Notes: a model not told the origin generated them from the sequence alone. Shown: positions 43,765-51,905, counted from the first letter of the stretch. The stretch is DNA of 64,000 nt from DTKD01 sp964494345 (GCA_964494345.1 CAZBSI010000003.1:310001-374000), one strand, 5' to 3'. Made by a program: numbers and translations.

Positions 43765-44265
43765 GGGAAGGGATAAACGCGAAAGGGCGAAAGAAGCGAA
43801 AATTAGAAATTGGTTTCAGGACTATGGTGCGCGGTGGTTGATCGGACTTCGAACGGCTGACATCGGACGGCGGAAAAGCAGATTTCTCGCTGCGCTCGAA
43901 ATGACGGGGGTTGGGCGCTCGAAATGACGGGGGGAAGGGATAAACGCGAAAGGGCGAAAGAAGCGAAAATTAGAAATTGGTTTCAGGACTATGGTGCGCG
44001 GTGGTTGATCGGACTTCGAACGGCTGACATCGGACGGCGGAAAAGCAGATTTCTCGCTGCGCTCGAAATGACGGGGGTTGGGCGCTCGAAATGACGGGGG
44101 GAAGGGATAAACGCGAAAGGGCGAAAGAAGCGAAAATTAGAAATTGGTTTCAGGACTATGGTGCGCGGTGGTTGATCGGACTTCGAACGGCTGACATCGG
44201 ACGGCGGAAAAGCAGATTTCTCGCTGCGCTCGAAATGACGGGGGTTGGGCGCTCGAAATGACGGG
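43765..44265. repeat. Perfect 167-bp tandem repeat, three copies
   Basis: Copies at 43765-43931, 43932-44098 and 44099-44265 appear identical by direct reading; each start GGGAAGGGATAAACGCGAAA recurs with a spacing of exactly 167. Each copy holds the REP-like palindromic head seen at 14351 plus one CTCGAAATGACGGGG unit. After the third copy the short units continue to about 44295. No coding region is supported. This suggests recent unequal crossing-over or slippage, and the array could vary between strains. Confidence 0.95.
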
Positions 44266-44325
44266 GTTGGGCGTTCGAAATGACGGGGGTTGGGATTCGG
44301 TTTTAAGAAACCCTGACGATTTAAT

Positions 44326-44490
44326 GTAGGGGCCGGTTTCTATCCGGCCCGAATATGCACGGACGAAGGGATTGGCCGAGACGGAGATCGGCCACATTAT
44401 TGTTGGGAGCCATTGGGGTTATACGACGGCGATTCGGAGATCGCCACCCATAGTTTTCTTAGGCGGGTCGGAGATCGCCACCCATCATTT
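44326..44490. repeat. Cluster of further small palindromes
   Basis: A GGGCCGG-TTTCTA-CCGGCCC-type hairpin (about 44331-44351) is followed by TGGCCGA/TCGGCCA arms (about 44374-44395). Two copies of a GATCGCCACCCAT element follow at 44428-44451 and 44462-44487. The last motif also occurs at 4711-4775. These are probably dispersed extragenic palindromes; one may serve as a terminator for the ABM gene ending at 44517. Confidence 0.65.
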
Positions 44491-44516
44491 TGGCTGCCAT
44501 CGGTCAGATTTAAGAG

Positions 44517-44825
44517 TTAGAGATAGTCATCCGATGCTTTTGTTAAGCCCGTGTATCGCACGCCCTGTCTTGGCTCGGCCATCATTTCTGCCACTTTGTC
44601 TCTCCACAACAGATAATGGTCGGTGCCTTTGTGGGCTGCGGCGTCATCGACGCTTTCATAGGCTTCGTATAGTACGAAATGAGTCGGGTCGTCGGCAGAT
44701 TGCAGAACGTCAAAGCGCAAGTTGCCGGCCTCTTCGACCGAAGCATGCGAGTTCTCAAGAGACGCTTCTATAAAGGCATCCAAATAGTTCGGTTTGACCT
44801 TGACATGAACCAGAGTTACAAACAT
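44517..44825 (-). CDS. ABM-domain (antibiotic biosynthesis monooxygenase-like) protein
   Basis: A 102-residue ferredoxin-like-fold protein: MFVTLVHVKVKPNYLDAFIEA, LRFDVLQSADDPTHFVLYEAYES and HYLLWRDKV. These match the ABM/LsrG/YgiN family of small dimeric oxygenases or isomerases. The ATG at 44825 has AGGAG 6-7 bp upstream; a 19-residue longer form is unlikely. It lies 47 bp after the aminotransferase gene and is probably co-transcribed. The substrate is unknown. Confidence 0.85.
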   Translation of the reverse strand: MFVTLVHVKVKPNYLDAFIEASLENSHASVEEAGNLRFDVLQSADDPTHFVLYEAYESVDDAAAHKGTDHYLLWRDKVAEMMAEPRQGVRYTGLTKASDDYL

Positions 44826-44872
44826 ACTCTCTCCTATCCCGGTTTGCGACGATGCATCAGAACCCGCTTTGC

Positions 44873-46165
44873 CTATTCGCACTCGACCTCACAGGTCACG
44901 GTTTCGATCATCGCGCCGGTCTCCTCGACCGCTTCAGCTATAATCTGTATAGCCCTGTCCAGTTCGGGTTCAGGTATGATTAACGGCGGCTCAATACGAA
45001 CCACTTTTGGATTATTAAGACTATAGGCCGCAAGCAAGTCGCGCCTGCCGCATCCGGCAATGACCAACGCGGCGATGTCCTCTTCGGCGAACTCTATTCC
45101 AGCCAGCAATCCCATACCGCGTACTTCTTTTATCATCCACGGATATTTGGCCCGCACAGCCTGTAGACCGCTGAGCAACTTCTCGCCCATAACACGTGAT
45201 CGCTCTACAAGACCCTCTTCAATAGTAGTCTTAATGGCGGCGATAATAGCCGCACAAGCTAGCGGGTTGCCGCCGAACGTGGTCGAGTGCAGGTAAGGAT
45301 TGGTGCCGAACATCGCATCCCATACCTGCTCATTAGCCGAAAACGCGCCCACCGGCATTACGCCGCCGCCGAGAGCCTTTGCCATTGTTACGATGTCGGG
45401 CTTGACCCCATAATGCTCACTGGCAAACATCTTTCCGGTGCGACCGAACCCGGTCCTCACCTCGTCGAGGATCAATAACGATCCGTTGGCGTCGCATATC
45501 TCCCTTACCTTAGGGAAATAATCCGCAGGCGCTATGTTAATCCCGGCTTCGCCCTGTACGACCTCAAGTATAACTGCAGCCGTGCGGTCGGTGATTGCAG
45601 CCGCAAGGGCATCTGCGTCGCCAAATGGCACGTGCTGGGTCTCGGGCAAAAGAGGCTCGAAGCCTGCTTTGTAGACTTCCCTGCCTGATACGGACAGGCT
45701 GCCGAAAGATTTGCCGTGGAACCCGTTGTGTGCGCCGATGAACTGGGGTCGGCCCGTCAGTTTGCGAGCGCATTTTAATGCACCCTCCACTGCCTCGGTG
45801 CCTGAGTTGCATATAAATGAATATTCGATATCCCCCGGCAGCACAGAGGCCAGCAACTCACAGGCGTCTGCGAGAACCGACGACATAAAGAAATGGCTCT
45901 TCAGCGCCTCTTTTTCAAGCTGCTTTTTTACGGCATCGACGACTTTAGGGTTAAGATGGCCGAGGCTGAATGCGCCGTAGCCCCCGACACAATCCAGAAA
46001 CTTTCGACCGGATATATCCCAGATATAACAACCCTCCGCCCGATCCTCCGGCACGCCAAAGCCGCTGAAAGTAAGAATCCCCGCGATGCCAGGGTTTACA
46101 TGTTTGCGATATTTCTCCGTCGTCTCCTCACTGAGACGCTCAATTGCAGTTTCGTCCAATATCAT
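44873..46165 (-). CDS. Class III PLP-dependent aminotransferase (putrescine/ornithine type)
   Basis: A 430-residue fold-type I aminotransferase. GYIWDISGRKFLDCVGGYGAFSLGH-like N terminus, CNSGTEAVEGALKCAR phosphate loop, HGKSFGSLSVSG, ILDEVRTGFGRTGKMFA (PLP-binding Asp) and the Schiff-base lysine in TMAKALGGGVMP are present. The closest known group is the putrescine and ornithine aminotransferases, in which DEVRTG is normally DE(V/I)QTG. The ATG at 46165 has GGAGG six bases upstream; longer in-frame readings have no family similarity. Substrate remains inferred. Confidence 0.88.
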   Translation of the reverse strand: MILDETAIERLSEETTEKYRKHVNPGIAGILTFSGFGVPEDRAEGCYIWDISGRKFLDCVGGYGAFSLGHLNPKVVDAVKKQLEKEALKSHFFMSSVLADACELLASVLPGDIEYSFICNSGTEAVEGALKCARKLTGRPQFIGAHNGFHGKSFGSLSVSGREVYKAGFEPLLPETQHVPFGDADALAAAITDRTAAVILEVVQGEAGINIAPADYFPKVREICDANGSLLILDEVRTGFGRTGKMFASEHYGVKPDIVTMAKALGGGVMPVGAFSANEQVWDAMFGTNPYLHSTTFGGNPLACAAIIAAIKTTIEEGLVERSRVMGEKLLSGLQAVRAKYPWMIKEVRGMGLLAGIEFAEEDIAALVIAGCGRRDLLAAYSLNNPKVVRIEPPLIIPEPELDRAIQIIAEAVEETGAMIETVTCEVECE

Positions 46166-46348
46166 AACAGCCTCCATCAGGCGACACGCCCTCATTCGCC
46201 GGACGGCAATATGATACATCGACAAGCTACCGGCTTTCAAGCTGTGCGGGGCAGGGAAAGTGCGAAAGAAGCGAAAGCCGGAAGATGAACACATAGTTGG
46301 GGTTGTTTGGACATCTCGTCTTCACTCGGAATGACAAAAAGAATGGCG

Positions 46349-46377
46349 TTGACACCGCGGGGTTGTTGGGATATACT
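46349..46377 (+). promoter_or_regulatory. Consensus promoter of the small-ORF RNA unit
   Basis: TTGACA (46349-46354), a 17-bp spacer and TATACT (46372-46377). Transcription would start near 46384. A decayed REP-like repeat (CACTCGGAATGAC) lies just upstream. Confidence 0.85.
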
Positions 46378-46406
46378 GAGAATGACAAAAAAGGAGGTGG
46401 TGACTA

Positions 46407-46442
46407 ATGATAGACAGTCAACGAGGTGACCGCGCGGGCTAA
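46407..46442 (+). CDS. 11-codon leader or micropeptide ORF
   Basis: ATG to TAA encoding MIDSQRGDRAG. A strong AAGGAGGTGG sits 6 bases upstream. The stop codon lies in hairpin A, so ribosome progress would decide which downstream structure forms. It contains no run of a single amino acid that would suggest ordinary amino-acid attenuation; two Arg and two Asp codons are present. Confidence 0.55.
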   Translation: MIDSQRGDRAG

Positions 46443-46533
46443 ATGTTTTAGCCTGTGGTCGAATCGACCACCTTGGTCATGAATGTGAGGCCACTCGCGG
46501 AAAGCCTCAACTATCCGTGAGGGTAGGAAATCC

Positions 46534-46569
46534 GAACCGCCGTCGATATAGACGGCGGTTCTCTTTTTT
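46534..46569 (+). terminator. Intrinsic terminator of the RNA unit
   Basis: An 11-bp GC-rich stem (GAACCGCCGTC with GACGGCGGTTC, 6-nt loop GATATA) followed by TCTTTTTT. Very strong Rho-independent signal. Confidence 0.92.
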
Positions 46570-46708
46570 GCAGGTATTAATTGTACCTATTTGTGCAAGA
46601 TTATGGCATAACACTTCGTGCCTGTTCTAATGGAACTTGCACTGAGCCGGCTGCGTCTAACGATGGAAGAGGACGGAAGGCGTGCGAGGTTGCAGGCATG
46701 ATCAAGGT

Positions 46709-46737
46709 TTGACAGAGCACGCCCATGTTGGTAAATA
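46709..46737 (+). promoter_or_regulatory. Promoter of greA
   Basis: TTGACA (46709-46714), 17-bp spacer, TAAATA (46732-46737). It lies downstream of the RNA-unit terminator and about 117 bp before the greA start codon. Confidence 0.7.
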
Positions 46738-46763
46738 TATCAAAGTTGGAGCAGATGTTCTGT

Positions 46764-46803
46764 CAAGCACTGACCTCAGCGCGGGTTGGTGCTTGATTTG
46801 TTC
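46764..46803 (+). terminator. Terminator-like hairpin in the greA leader
   Basis: TCAAGCAC (46764-46771) pairs with GTGCTTGA (46790-46797), with a partly paired inner loop, and is followed by TTTGTTCTT. It could stop some greA transcripts early, as in the GraL leader of Escherichia coli greA. The T-tract is imperfect. Confidence 0.5.
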
Positions 46804-46854
46804 TTAGCGGGGTGGATTTGGTTCCCTGCTTGAACCTGAAAGGGGTGAAATCCG

Positions 46855-47334
46855 ATGCAAGCTGAGAGAGAAATCTTCCTCACAGCAGAGGGCCTTAAGA
46901 AGATCGAGGAGGAACTTGATTTGCTGAGGACGGTGAGCCGCAAGCGGGTAGCCGACCGTATCAGGGACTCCAAGCAATTCGGAGAACTGACTGATAACTC
47001 CGAGTTTGAAGATGCAAAAAATGAGCAGGCTTTCGTGGAAGGCCGGATAGGTGAACTGAGGCAGATTTTGGCGGCCGCACGCGTGATTGAAGCCGAGGAT
47101 ATTGCTACTGATGTAGTTGGTATTGGATCGATTGTAGGTATTAAAGACCTGGATAGCGGAGATCAGTGGGAGTGGGCCATAGTGGGCACGTTCGAAGCTG
47201 ACCCTGCTCAGGATAGAATATCTAACGAATCACCAGTCGGTGAGGCTTTGATGGGCAAAAAAGTCGGTGAGGTTGCCACTATCGAAATACCTGCGGGCAC
47301 GGCGCGATATGAGATAACAAGCATACGAGTCTGA
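46855..47334 (+). CDS. greA: Transcription elongation factor GreA
   Basis: Binds the RNA polymerase secondary channel and stimulates cleavage of backtracked transcripts. 159 residues: an N-terminal coiled coil (about 1-75) containing REIFLTAEGLKKIEEELDLL and the tip acids in DNSEFEDAKNEQAFVEGRI. A C-terminal FKBP-like domain follows, with NESPVGEALMGKKVGEVATIEIPAG. A good Shine-Dalgarno (AAAGGGGTG) precedes the ATG. Confidence 0.97.
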   Translation: MQAEREIFLTAEGLKKIEEELDLLRTVSRKRVADRIRDSKQFGELTDNSEFEDAKNEQAFVEGRIGELRQILAAARVIEAEDIATDVVGIGSIVGIKDLDSGDQWEWAIVGTFEADPAQDRISNESPVGEALMGKKVGEVATIEIPAGTARYEITSIRV

Positions 47335-47392
47335 ACGCAGAATGTTGCGGATTGATATGTGGCTAGAGGAAAAGCCATGGAGTTTCGAGAAT

Positions 47393-47429
47393 AAGACCCT
47401 GCAGGGGATGTCCCGCGGGGTCTTCTCTT
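47393..47429 (+). terminator. Intrinsic terminator between greA and lysS
   Basis: AAGACCCTGC and GCGGGGTCTT form a 10-bp stem (one G-U) with a 12-nt loop, followed by CTCTT. It separates greA from lysS, so the two are probably independent or only partly co-transcribed. Confidence 0.75.
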
Positions 47430-47462
47430 ATGTTACATAGACAGTATATTTGGAGCGGTTAA

Positions 47463-49025
47463 TTGGAAGAACACCTGTTATCGGAAGACGAATTGATAAA
47501 GATCCGGTTGGAGAAACTGGAACAGATGAAAGCTCTCGGTTGCGATCCGTTTGCAGTCGAGAAATATGATCTTTTCGCGGCGCTAAAAAAAGCGGGCGGC
47601 GAAAAGGAAGAAATCGAGGCTCACAGCGCCGATGTTATTGCCGCTTTTGAGGCTGCGGAAGCGGCGGGTGGCGAGGAAGCGGCGGAGATAGACGTGAGCC
47701 TGGCGGGTCGCGTCGTATCTTTTAGAGCGATGGGTAAGGCGAGTTTTGCGCATATCGAGGATCGCAAGGGCAAGATTCAGCTCTATTTGAAAAGAGATGA
47801 ACTCGGCGCGGAGTATGCTCTGGCAAAACTGCTCGATTTGGGAGATTTTGTTGGAGTCGAAGGCTTTGTCTTTCGCACGCGAACCGGTGAAGTGTCGGTG
47901 CACGTGAAGAAGCTGACTGTGCTGGCGAAGTCGATTCGGCCTATTCCGTTTGGCAAGGAAAAAGGCGAGCAGCACTGGTATGGCCTGCAGGATGTCGAGC
48001 AGAGATACCGGCAGAGACACCTTGATCTAATCACCAACGCGGAAAGTCGGCGTGTCTTTGAGCTGCGCAGCAAAATAGTGCGTGCAACGCGGGAGTTTTA
48101 TGATAACAGGGGCTACCTTGAGGTCGAGACCCCCGTGCTTCAATCCGTGGCAGGAGGGGCAGCGGCTCGGCCGTTTACTACTTATCATAACGCGCTTGAG
48201 CACGATTTTCACCTTCGCATAAGCCTGGAGCTGTATTTGAAGCGGCTGATAGTGGGGGGATTTGAGCGAGTCTATGAGATCGGCAGAGTGTTCCGCAACG
48301 AGGGTCTGTCGACCCGGCACAACCCGGAGTTCACGCTGCTGGAGAGCTATGAGGCGTATTCTAATCTGGAAGATGTGATGGAGTTGGTGGAAGATTTGTT
48401 CGCGCATATCTGCCAGACGGTTTACGGCGGCGCCTCTTTTGAATATCAAGGGGAGACCATAGACTTCAAGAAACCGTGGAGGCGGCTGCCGATGCTTGAG
48501 GGAATCGAGCAGTATGCTGGGGCAAAACCGGAGGCGTTCGCTACGCTGGAAAGCGCGCTGGCGACGATGGAGAGCCTGGGGCTTGATACGGAAAATGAGC
48601 AGATGATCGGCGGGATTATCGAGAAAATTCACGAGAGGTTTGTTCAGCCTAATCTGATTCAGCCGACGTTTATCACCGATTTCCCGATCGAGACCTCTCC
48701 TCTGGCCAAGAAGCGACCGGATAACCCGAACCTGACACGGCGATTTGAAGTCTACATTGCTAAGTTGGAGTGTGGAAACGCGTTCAGTGAGATTAACGAC
48801 CCGATAGACCAGCGGGAGCGCTTCCAGCAACAGGGAGTGATGCGAGAATCCGGTGACGAAGAGGCGCATCCGATGGACGAGGACTTCATTCGTGCTTTGG
48901 AGTATGGAATGCCGCCGTCTGGCGGGCTTGGGGTGGGAATCGATCGATTGGTGATGCTGTTTGCAAATCAGGACAACGTGCGAGATATCATATTGTTCCC
49001 GCAAATGAAGCCCGAAGCCAATTGA
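47463..49025 (+). CDS. lysS: Lysine-tRNA ligase (class II)
   Basis: A 520-residue class II synthetase with an N-terminal OB-fold anticodon domain (about 60-160). Motif 1 region is EVETPVLQSVAGGAAARPF, motif 2 FRNEGLSTRHNPEFTLLE and motif 3 GLGVGIDRLVMLF. The start is TTG (47463) with GGAG about 7 bp upstream; no in-frame ATG occurs before residue 21. The greA-lysS order is common in bacteria. Confidence 0.96.
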   Translation: MEEHLLSEDELIKIRLEKLEQMKALGCDPFAVEKYDLFAALKKAGGEKEEIEAHSADVIAAFEAAEAAGGEEAAEIDVSLAGRVVSFRAMGKASFAHIEDRKGKIQLYLKRDELGAEYALAKLLDLGDFVGVEGFVFRTRTGEVSVHVKKLTVLAKSIRPIPFGKEKGEQHWYGLQDVEQRYRQRHLDLITNAESRRVFELRSKIVRATREFYDNRGYLEVETPVLQSVAGGAAARPFTTYHNALEHDFHLRISLELYLKRLIVGGFERVYEIGRVFRNEGLSTRHNPEFTLLESYEAYSNLEDVMELVEDLFAHICQTVYGGASFEYQGETIDFKKPWRRLPMLEGIEQYAGAKPEAFATLESALATMESLGLDTENEQMIGGIIEKIHERFVQPNLIQPTFITDFPIETSPLAKKRPDNPNLTRRFEVYIAKLECGNAFSEINDPIDQRERFQQQGVMRESGDEEAHPMDEDFIRALEYGMPPSGGLGVGIDRLVMLFANQDNVRDIILFPQMKPEAN

Positions 49026-49049
49026 ATCGGATAGATACTGCAAACAGAA

Positions 49050-49083
49050 AGTGGCCGGAGATTACCTTAAATCTCCGGCCACT
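49050..49083. terminator. Bidirectional terminator between lysS and the PEP-CTERM gene
   Basis: AGTGGCCGGAGAT and ATCTCCGGCCACT form a 13-bp stem with an 8-nt loop. T-rich sequence follows on the plus strand (CAATTCTTCTTCT). It serves the convergent genes on both sides. Confidence 0.88.
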
Positions 49084-49106
49084 CAATTCTTCTTCTGCCC
49101 TGATTT

Positions 49107-49658
49107 CTAGTGTTTTCTTCTCAGTGCGAAGCCCGCGAAACCAGCGAGACCACTAAAGAGTGCGAGCAAGCTGCCCGGCTCCGGAAGTGGATCCGCTGTC
49201 GGATACGCACACAGACCAAAGCGTTCTTTGTTCACGGTGTTGTCTGTGTACACTTTGAACCAAGCTTCCTCGCCCGGCGCTACCGGATCTGCAGCAAAGT
49301 ACAGATTCAGAATCGAGCCTGCGGGGTCGTTAGAAATGGTCCAGGTGAGACCACTCTGACTGCTGGTCGGGTCACAGTTGATCGCGCCCTGCATGCCGTC
49401 CACAAAGATAATAGCCGAAATGTTAGAGCCATTCACCGATTTGACCTGGAAGTGGAAATCCGTCCAGTACTCGTTGGTGTCGTTGTAAGCAAATAGCTTA
49501 GCATAGCCCTTAAACGGCTCGGTATCATTGTGGATGAATTCTAGGGAATCCAGGGTGGAATAATTAGCGTTCCACTCTCCATCATCCGCCATAATTCGTC
49601 CGGCAGCAAACGCGAACATGAGACACACTACAGCAACCAAAACGAACCATTTTCTCAT
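49107..49658 (-). CDS. PEP-CTERM sorting domain exported protein
   Basis: A 183-residue exported protein with a signal peptide (MRKWFVLVAVVCLMFAFAAG) and a C-terminal PEP-CTERM tag: LPEPGSLLALFSGLAGFAGFA followed by RRKH. Such tags are cut by exosortase during delivery to the envelope or matrix, so the host should carry an exosortase elsewhere. The mature domain is beta-rich and resembles small Armatimonadota PEP-CTERM proteins of unknown function. A long 5' leader lies between its promoter (TTGACC-N17-TAAACT) and the ATG, with GGAGG 5-6 bp upstream. Confidence 0.93.
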   Translation of the reverse strand: MRKWFVLVAVVCLMFAFAAGRIMADDGEWNANYSTLDSLEFIHNDTEPFKGYAKLFAYNDTNEYWTDFHFQVKSVNGSNISAIIFVDGMQGAINCDPTSSQSGLTWTISNDPAGSILNLYFAADPVAPGEEAWFKVYTDNTVNKERFGLCAYPTADPLPEPGSLLALFSGLAGFAGFALRRKH

Positions 49659-49704
49659 GTCGCTTCCTCCATCTCATTACTTCAGTGTTGAGTTTTGGTA
49701 AAAC

Positions 49705-49748
49705 GGCACCGCCCGTAAGGCACGGGAAATAGACGGATTCCCAGTGCC
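49705..49748 (-). promoter_or_regulatory. Folded 5' leader of the PEP-CTERM gene
   Basis: On the minus strand an outer stem (GGCAC 49748-49744 with GTGCC 49709-49705) encloses two competing hairpins: GGGAA/TTCCC (49742-49738 with 49728-49724) and CCCGT/ACGGG (49726-49722 with 49716-49712). They share three bases, so only one can form. I do not recognise a known riboswitch. Confidence 0.4.
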
Positions 49749-49766
49749 ACAGCACCATTCTATGGC

Positions 49767-49795
49767 AGTTTATCATATGAATGGCCGCCGGTCAA
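49767..49795 (-). promoter_or_regulatory. Promoter of the PEP-CTERM gene
   Basis: On the minus strand TTGACC (49795-49790), 17-bp spacer, TAAACT (49772-49767). The predicted 5' untranslated region is about 100 nt. Confidence 0.65.
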
Positions 49796-49832
49796 CCCGG
49801 TAATATTACCTGATTCACTCCTCATGCAGTGT

Positions 49833-51905
49833 TTAAATCCGCTCCAGCGCCGCGATACCAAGTGCATCAAGGCAATTTGCCATAGTCTGGCGGAATGCGT
49901 CGACGAGCGCCAATCGGTAGTTGCGCAGCACAGGGTCCTGGATTTTGATAAACGGCGTCTGCTTTTCGACGTCGGGGTCCGGAGTTTCATAGAAATCGGT
50001 AAAGACCGTCGCCAAGTCGAAAGCATAATGCGCAAGCGGCGCAGGAGAAAGTTCCTCGCCTGCTTTTTTGAGGACGTACGGGTATTCGGCTATCTTTTTA
50101 ATAAGATCCTGCTCCGGAATGGTTATTTGTTCCGGAATGGTATGGATCTTCAAGGCCTCCCGGTCTTGCGGTCGCGGATAAGCCTTCGCCAGAATGCTGC
50201 ACGCGCGGGCGTGGGCGTACTGGCAATAGACGCCGGTGTCGCCAGTGGTGCGCAACGCGTCGTCAAAATCGAAGACAATCATCTTGCCTGTGGATATTCT
50301 GGACATAAAGTAACGAATCGCAGAAGAAGCGAGGACGTTTGCATTGTGCTGGTTAGCGACTTTTTCGGTGAGTCGGGATACCATCGCGTCTATTAAGTCA
50401 TCCGCTTTGACGCCGACTCCCTTACGCCCTGACATCGCCTGGATGCCCGGTTCGGCCGCATCGACCTCCACTCCGAGTTCAGCCGCTGCCGCATTTGATA
50501 GCACCACGACTTCATAATCTAAATGTATCGAGTTTCGGGCCTCTTTTGCGAAACCGAGCTTGCGCAGGCAATCGTAGACCACTTGCTGGAGATAACTCTG
50601 GCGGACGTCGATTACGTTTATGACCTTCCACGCTCTTCCCCAAATTGATGACGGCTGGCCGTCCGAAGCAGTTGTCCAAAGGTCTTCGCCATTGTTCTGC
50701 ATTCCCCATAGTTTGTAAAGAAAGTCCCTGTCGAGCACGCCGAACTTCCACATTTGATATGCGATATCCTTGCCGGTGTAGACAACCGTGCCATTTGATC
50801 GCACCAATACTTTGTCCTCGCTGCGGACGCCGTCGTCGGTGTGATGGACTCCTTTGCCCATCTTAACTACCCAGCAGCCGGCGTTAGGCCCATCGGTTTC
50901 GTAGACTATGCCACCTGCGGACTTTAATGAATCGAACGCCGTCTGCCAGAACCCGCGCAGGAATATGTCGGACTCCCAGTTCAGAAGATCATAATAGACA
51001 TTAAGACGGCTGACGGTGGCGAGATGGGCGTGGACTATTTTTGTGGCGACTTCTTTGGCGAAGACAGCGACGGGATTGTTTTGCGCCTCGATGAGATGCA
51101 TCACATCCGCTCGCTTTGATTTCAGAGACTCGTCGGATTCGAACGCCTGAGTTACACGCGAGTAAACATCCCAGCACCAATAATCGAAGCTCGGGCTGCC
51201 TTCGGCGTTTTCGAATTTGGCCCATATTGATGAGAAATCTGTAGAGTTGTCATCGTACACCGGCGCGTCAAGATACAGCATCGCGACCACGACGTCGGCA
51301 ACCTGCACCCCGGTGTCGTCTATATAATCGCAAGCCTGCACATCGTAGTTGAGTTTACGCAGTGTGCGCACTACACTGTCCCCGATGATAGCGTTGCGCA
51401 GGTGTCCTATGTGCATAGCCTTATTGGGATTTACATTGGTGTGTTCGACCAAAACGCGGCGACGGCGGCCGGCATTGGTGTTGCCGTAGTCATCGCCCTG
51501 TCTTTGAACCCTGCCGATCCGTGACTTGACGTAGCGAGCATGGTCGATCTTAAAGTTCAGATAACCCGGAGGGGTGACGATAATCTCGCTTATAAACGGC
51601 AGATTGGCGTCGCGAAGCTGGCTGGCGACTTCTTCTGCTATTTGGATAGGCGCTCTTTTCTGGATTTTGGCCTGCGAAAGGCATATCGCCGTGGAGAAAT
51701 CGCCGAACTCGCGCTTAGGCGGCACGTTGAACGGCACCTCGTTTACCGAGAGTATCTTTTTGATGGCTCTTGCTGCGTCTTGTTGGATCAATCTGATGTC
51801 CCTTTCAACCGCTATTTGACGGCGCATCTTGATTATAGCATGGGCATAAGCCTGAGTCACGCGGGCAGAGAAATCGGAAAAGTATGTCGGGTAGTGAATT
51901 TCCAT
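49833..51905 (-). CDS. argS: Arginine-tRNA ligase
   Basis: A class I synthetase of about 690 residues, longer than the usual 550-590. The N-terminal Add-1 domain ends near PGYLNFKID. The HIGH motif lies in NPNKAMHIGHLRNAIIGDSV, and the KMSKS-equivalent is MSGRKGVGVKADDLID, followed by the helical anticodon domain ending CLDALGIAALERI. Start choice is uncertain: ATG 51905 (used here) and ATG 51827 both lack a clear Shine-Dalgarno; the reading frame runs further to 52052 but that would cover the promoter of the divergent gene. Extra length lies partly in a segment after the HIGH domain (YDDNSTDFSSIWAKF...). Confidence 0.93.
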   Translation of the reverse strand: MEIHYPTYFSDFSARVTQAYAHAIIKMRRQIAVERDIRLIQQDAARAIKKILSVNEVPFNVPPKREFGDFSTAICLSQAKIQKRAPIQIAEEVASQLRDANLPFISEIIVTPPGYLNFKIDHARYVKSRIGRVQRQGDDYGNTNAGRRRRVLVEHTNVNPNKAMHIGHLRNAIIGDSVVRTLRKLNYDVQACDYIDDTGVQVADVVVAMLYLDAPVYDDNSTDFSSIWAKFENAEGSPSFDYWCWDVYSRVTQAFESDESLKSKRADVMHLIEAQNNPVAVFAKEVATKIVHAHLATVSRLNVYYDLLNWESDIFLRGFWQTAFDSLKSAGGIVYETDGPNAGCWVVKMGKGVHHTDDGVRSEDKVLVRSNGTVVYTGKDIAYQMWKFGVLDRDFLYKLWGMQNNGEDLWTTASDGQPSSIWGRAWKVINVIDVRQSYLQQVVYDCLRKLGFAKEARNSIHLDYEVVVLSNAAAAELGVEVDAAEPGIQAMSGRKGVGVKADDLIDAMVSRLTEKVANQHNANVLASSAIRYFMSRISTGKMIVFDFDDALRTTGDTGVYCQYAHARACSILAKAYPRPQDREALKIHTIPEQITIPEQDLIKKIAEYPYVLKKAGEELSPAPLAHYAFDLATVFTDFYETPDPDVEKQTPFIKIQDPVLRNYRLALVDAFRQTMANCLDALGIAALERI

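Larger units (their letters stand above)
46384..46569 (+). ncRNA. Candidate structured RNA with leader ORF and pseudoknot
   Basis: A unit of about 185 nt between its own promoter and terminator. Elements in order: Shine-Dalgarno AAGGAGGTGG; an 11-codon ORF; hairpin A (46433-46457, GGCTAAA/TTTAGCC core); hairpin B (46455-46471, GTGGTCG/CGACCAC); an alternative pairing of AGGTGGT (46395-46401) with ACCACCT (46467-46473) that would hide the ribosome site; an H-type pseudoknot (stem 46486-46491 with 46504-46509, second stem 46494-46501 with 46514-46521); and the terminator. I cannot assign it to a known RNA class. Confidence 0.7.

Noticed and set aside
46166..46294. 43-residue extension of the class III aminotransferase
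   Set aside because: No family similarity, and the ATG at 46165 has GGAGG at ideal spacing.
46384..46569. Considered tmRNA, 6S RNA, RNase P RNA and SRP RNA for the structured unit
   Set aside because: No tRNA-like ends or ANDNYA-like tag, no long closing stem, none of the RNase P core sequences and no SRP GGAAGC motif.
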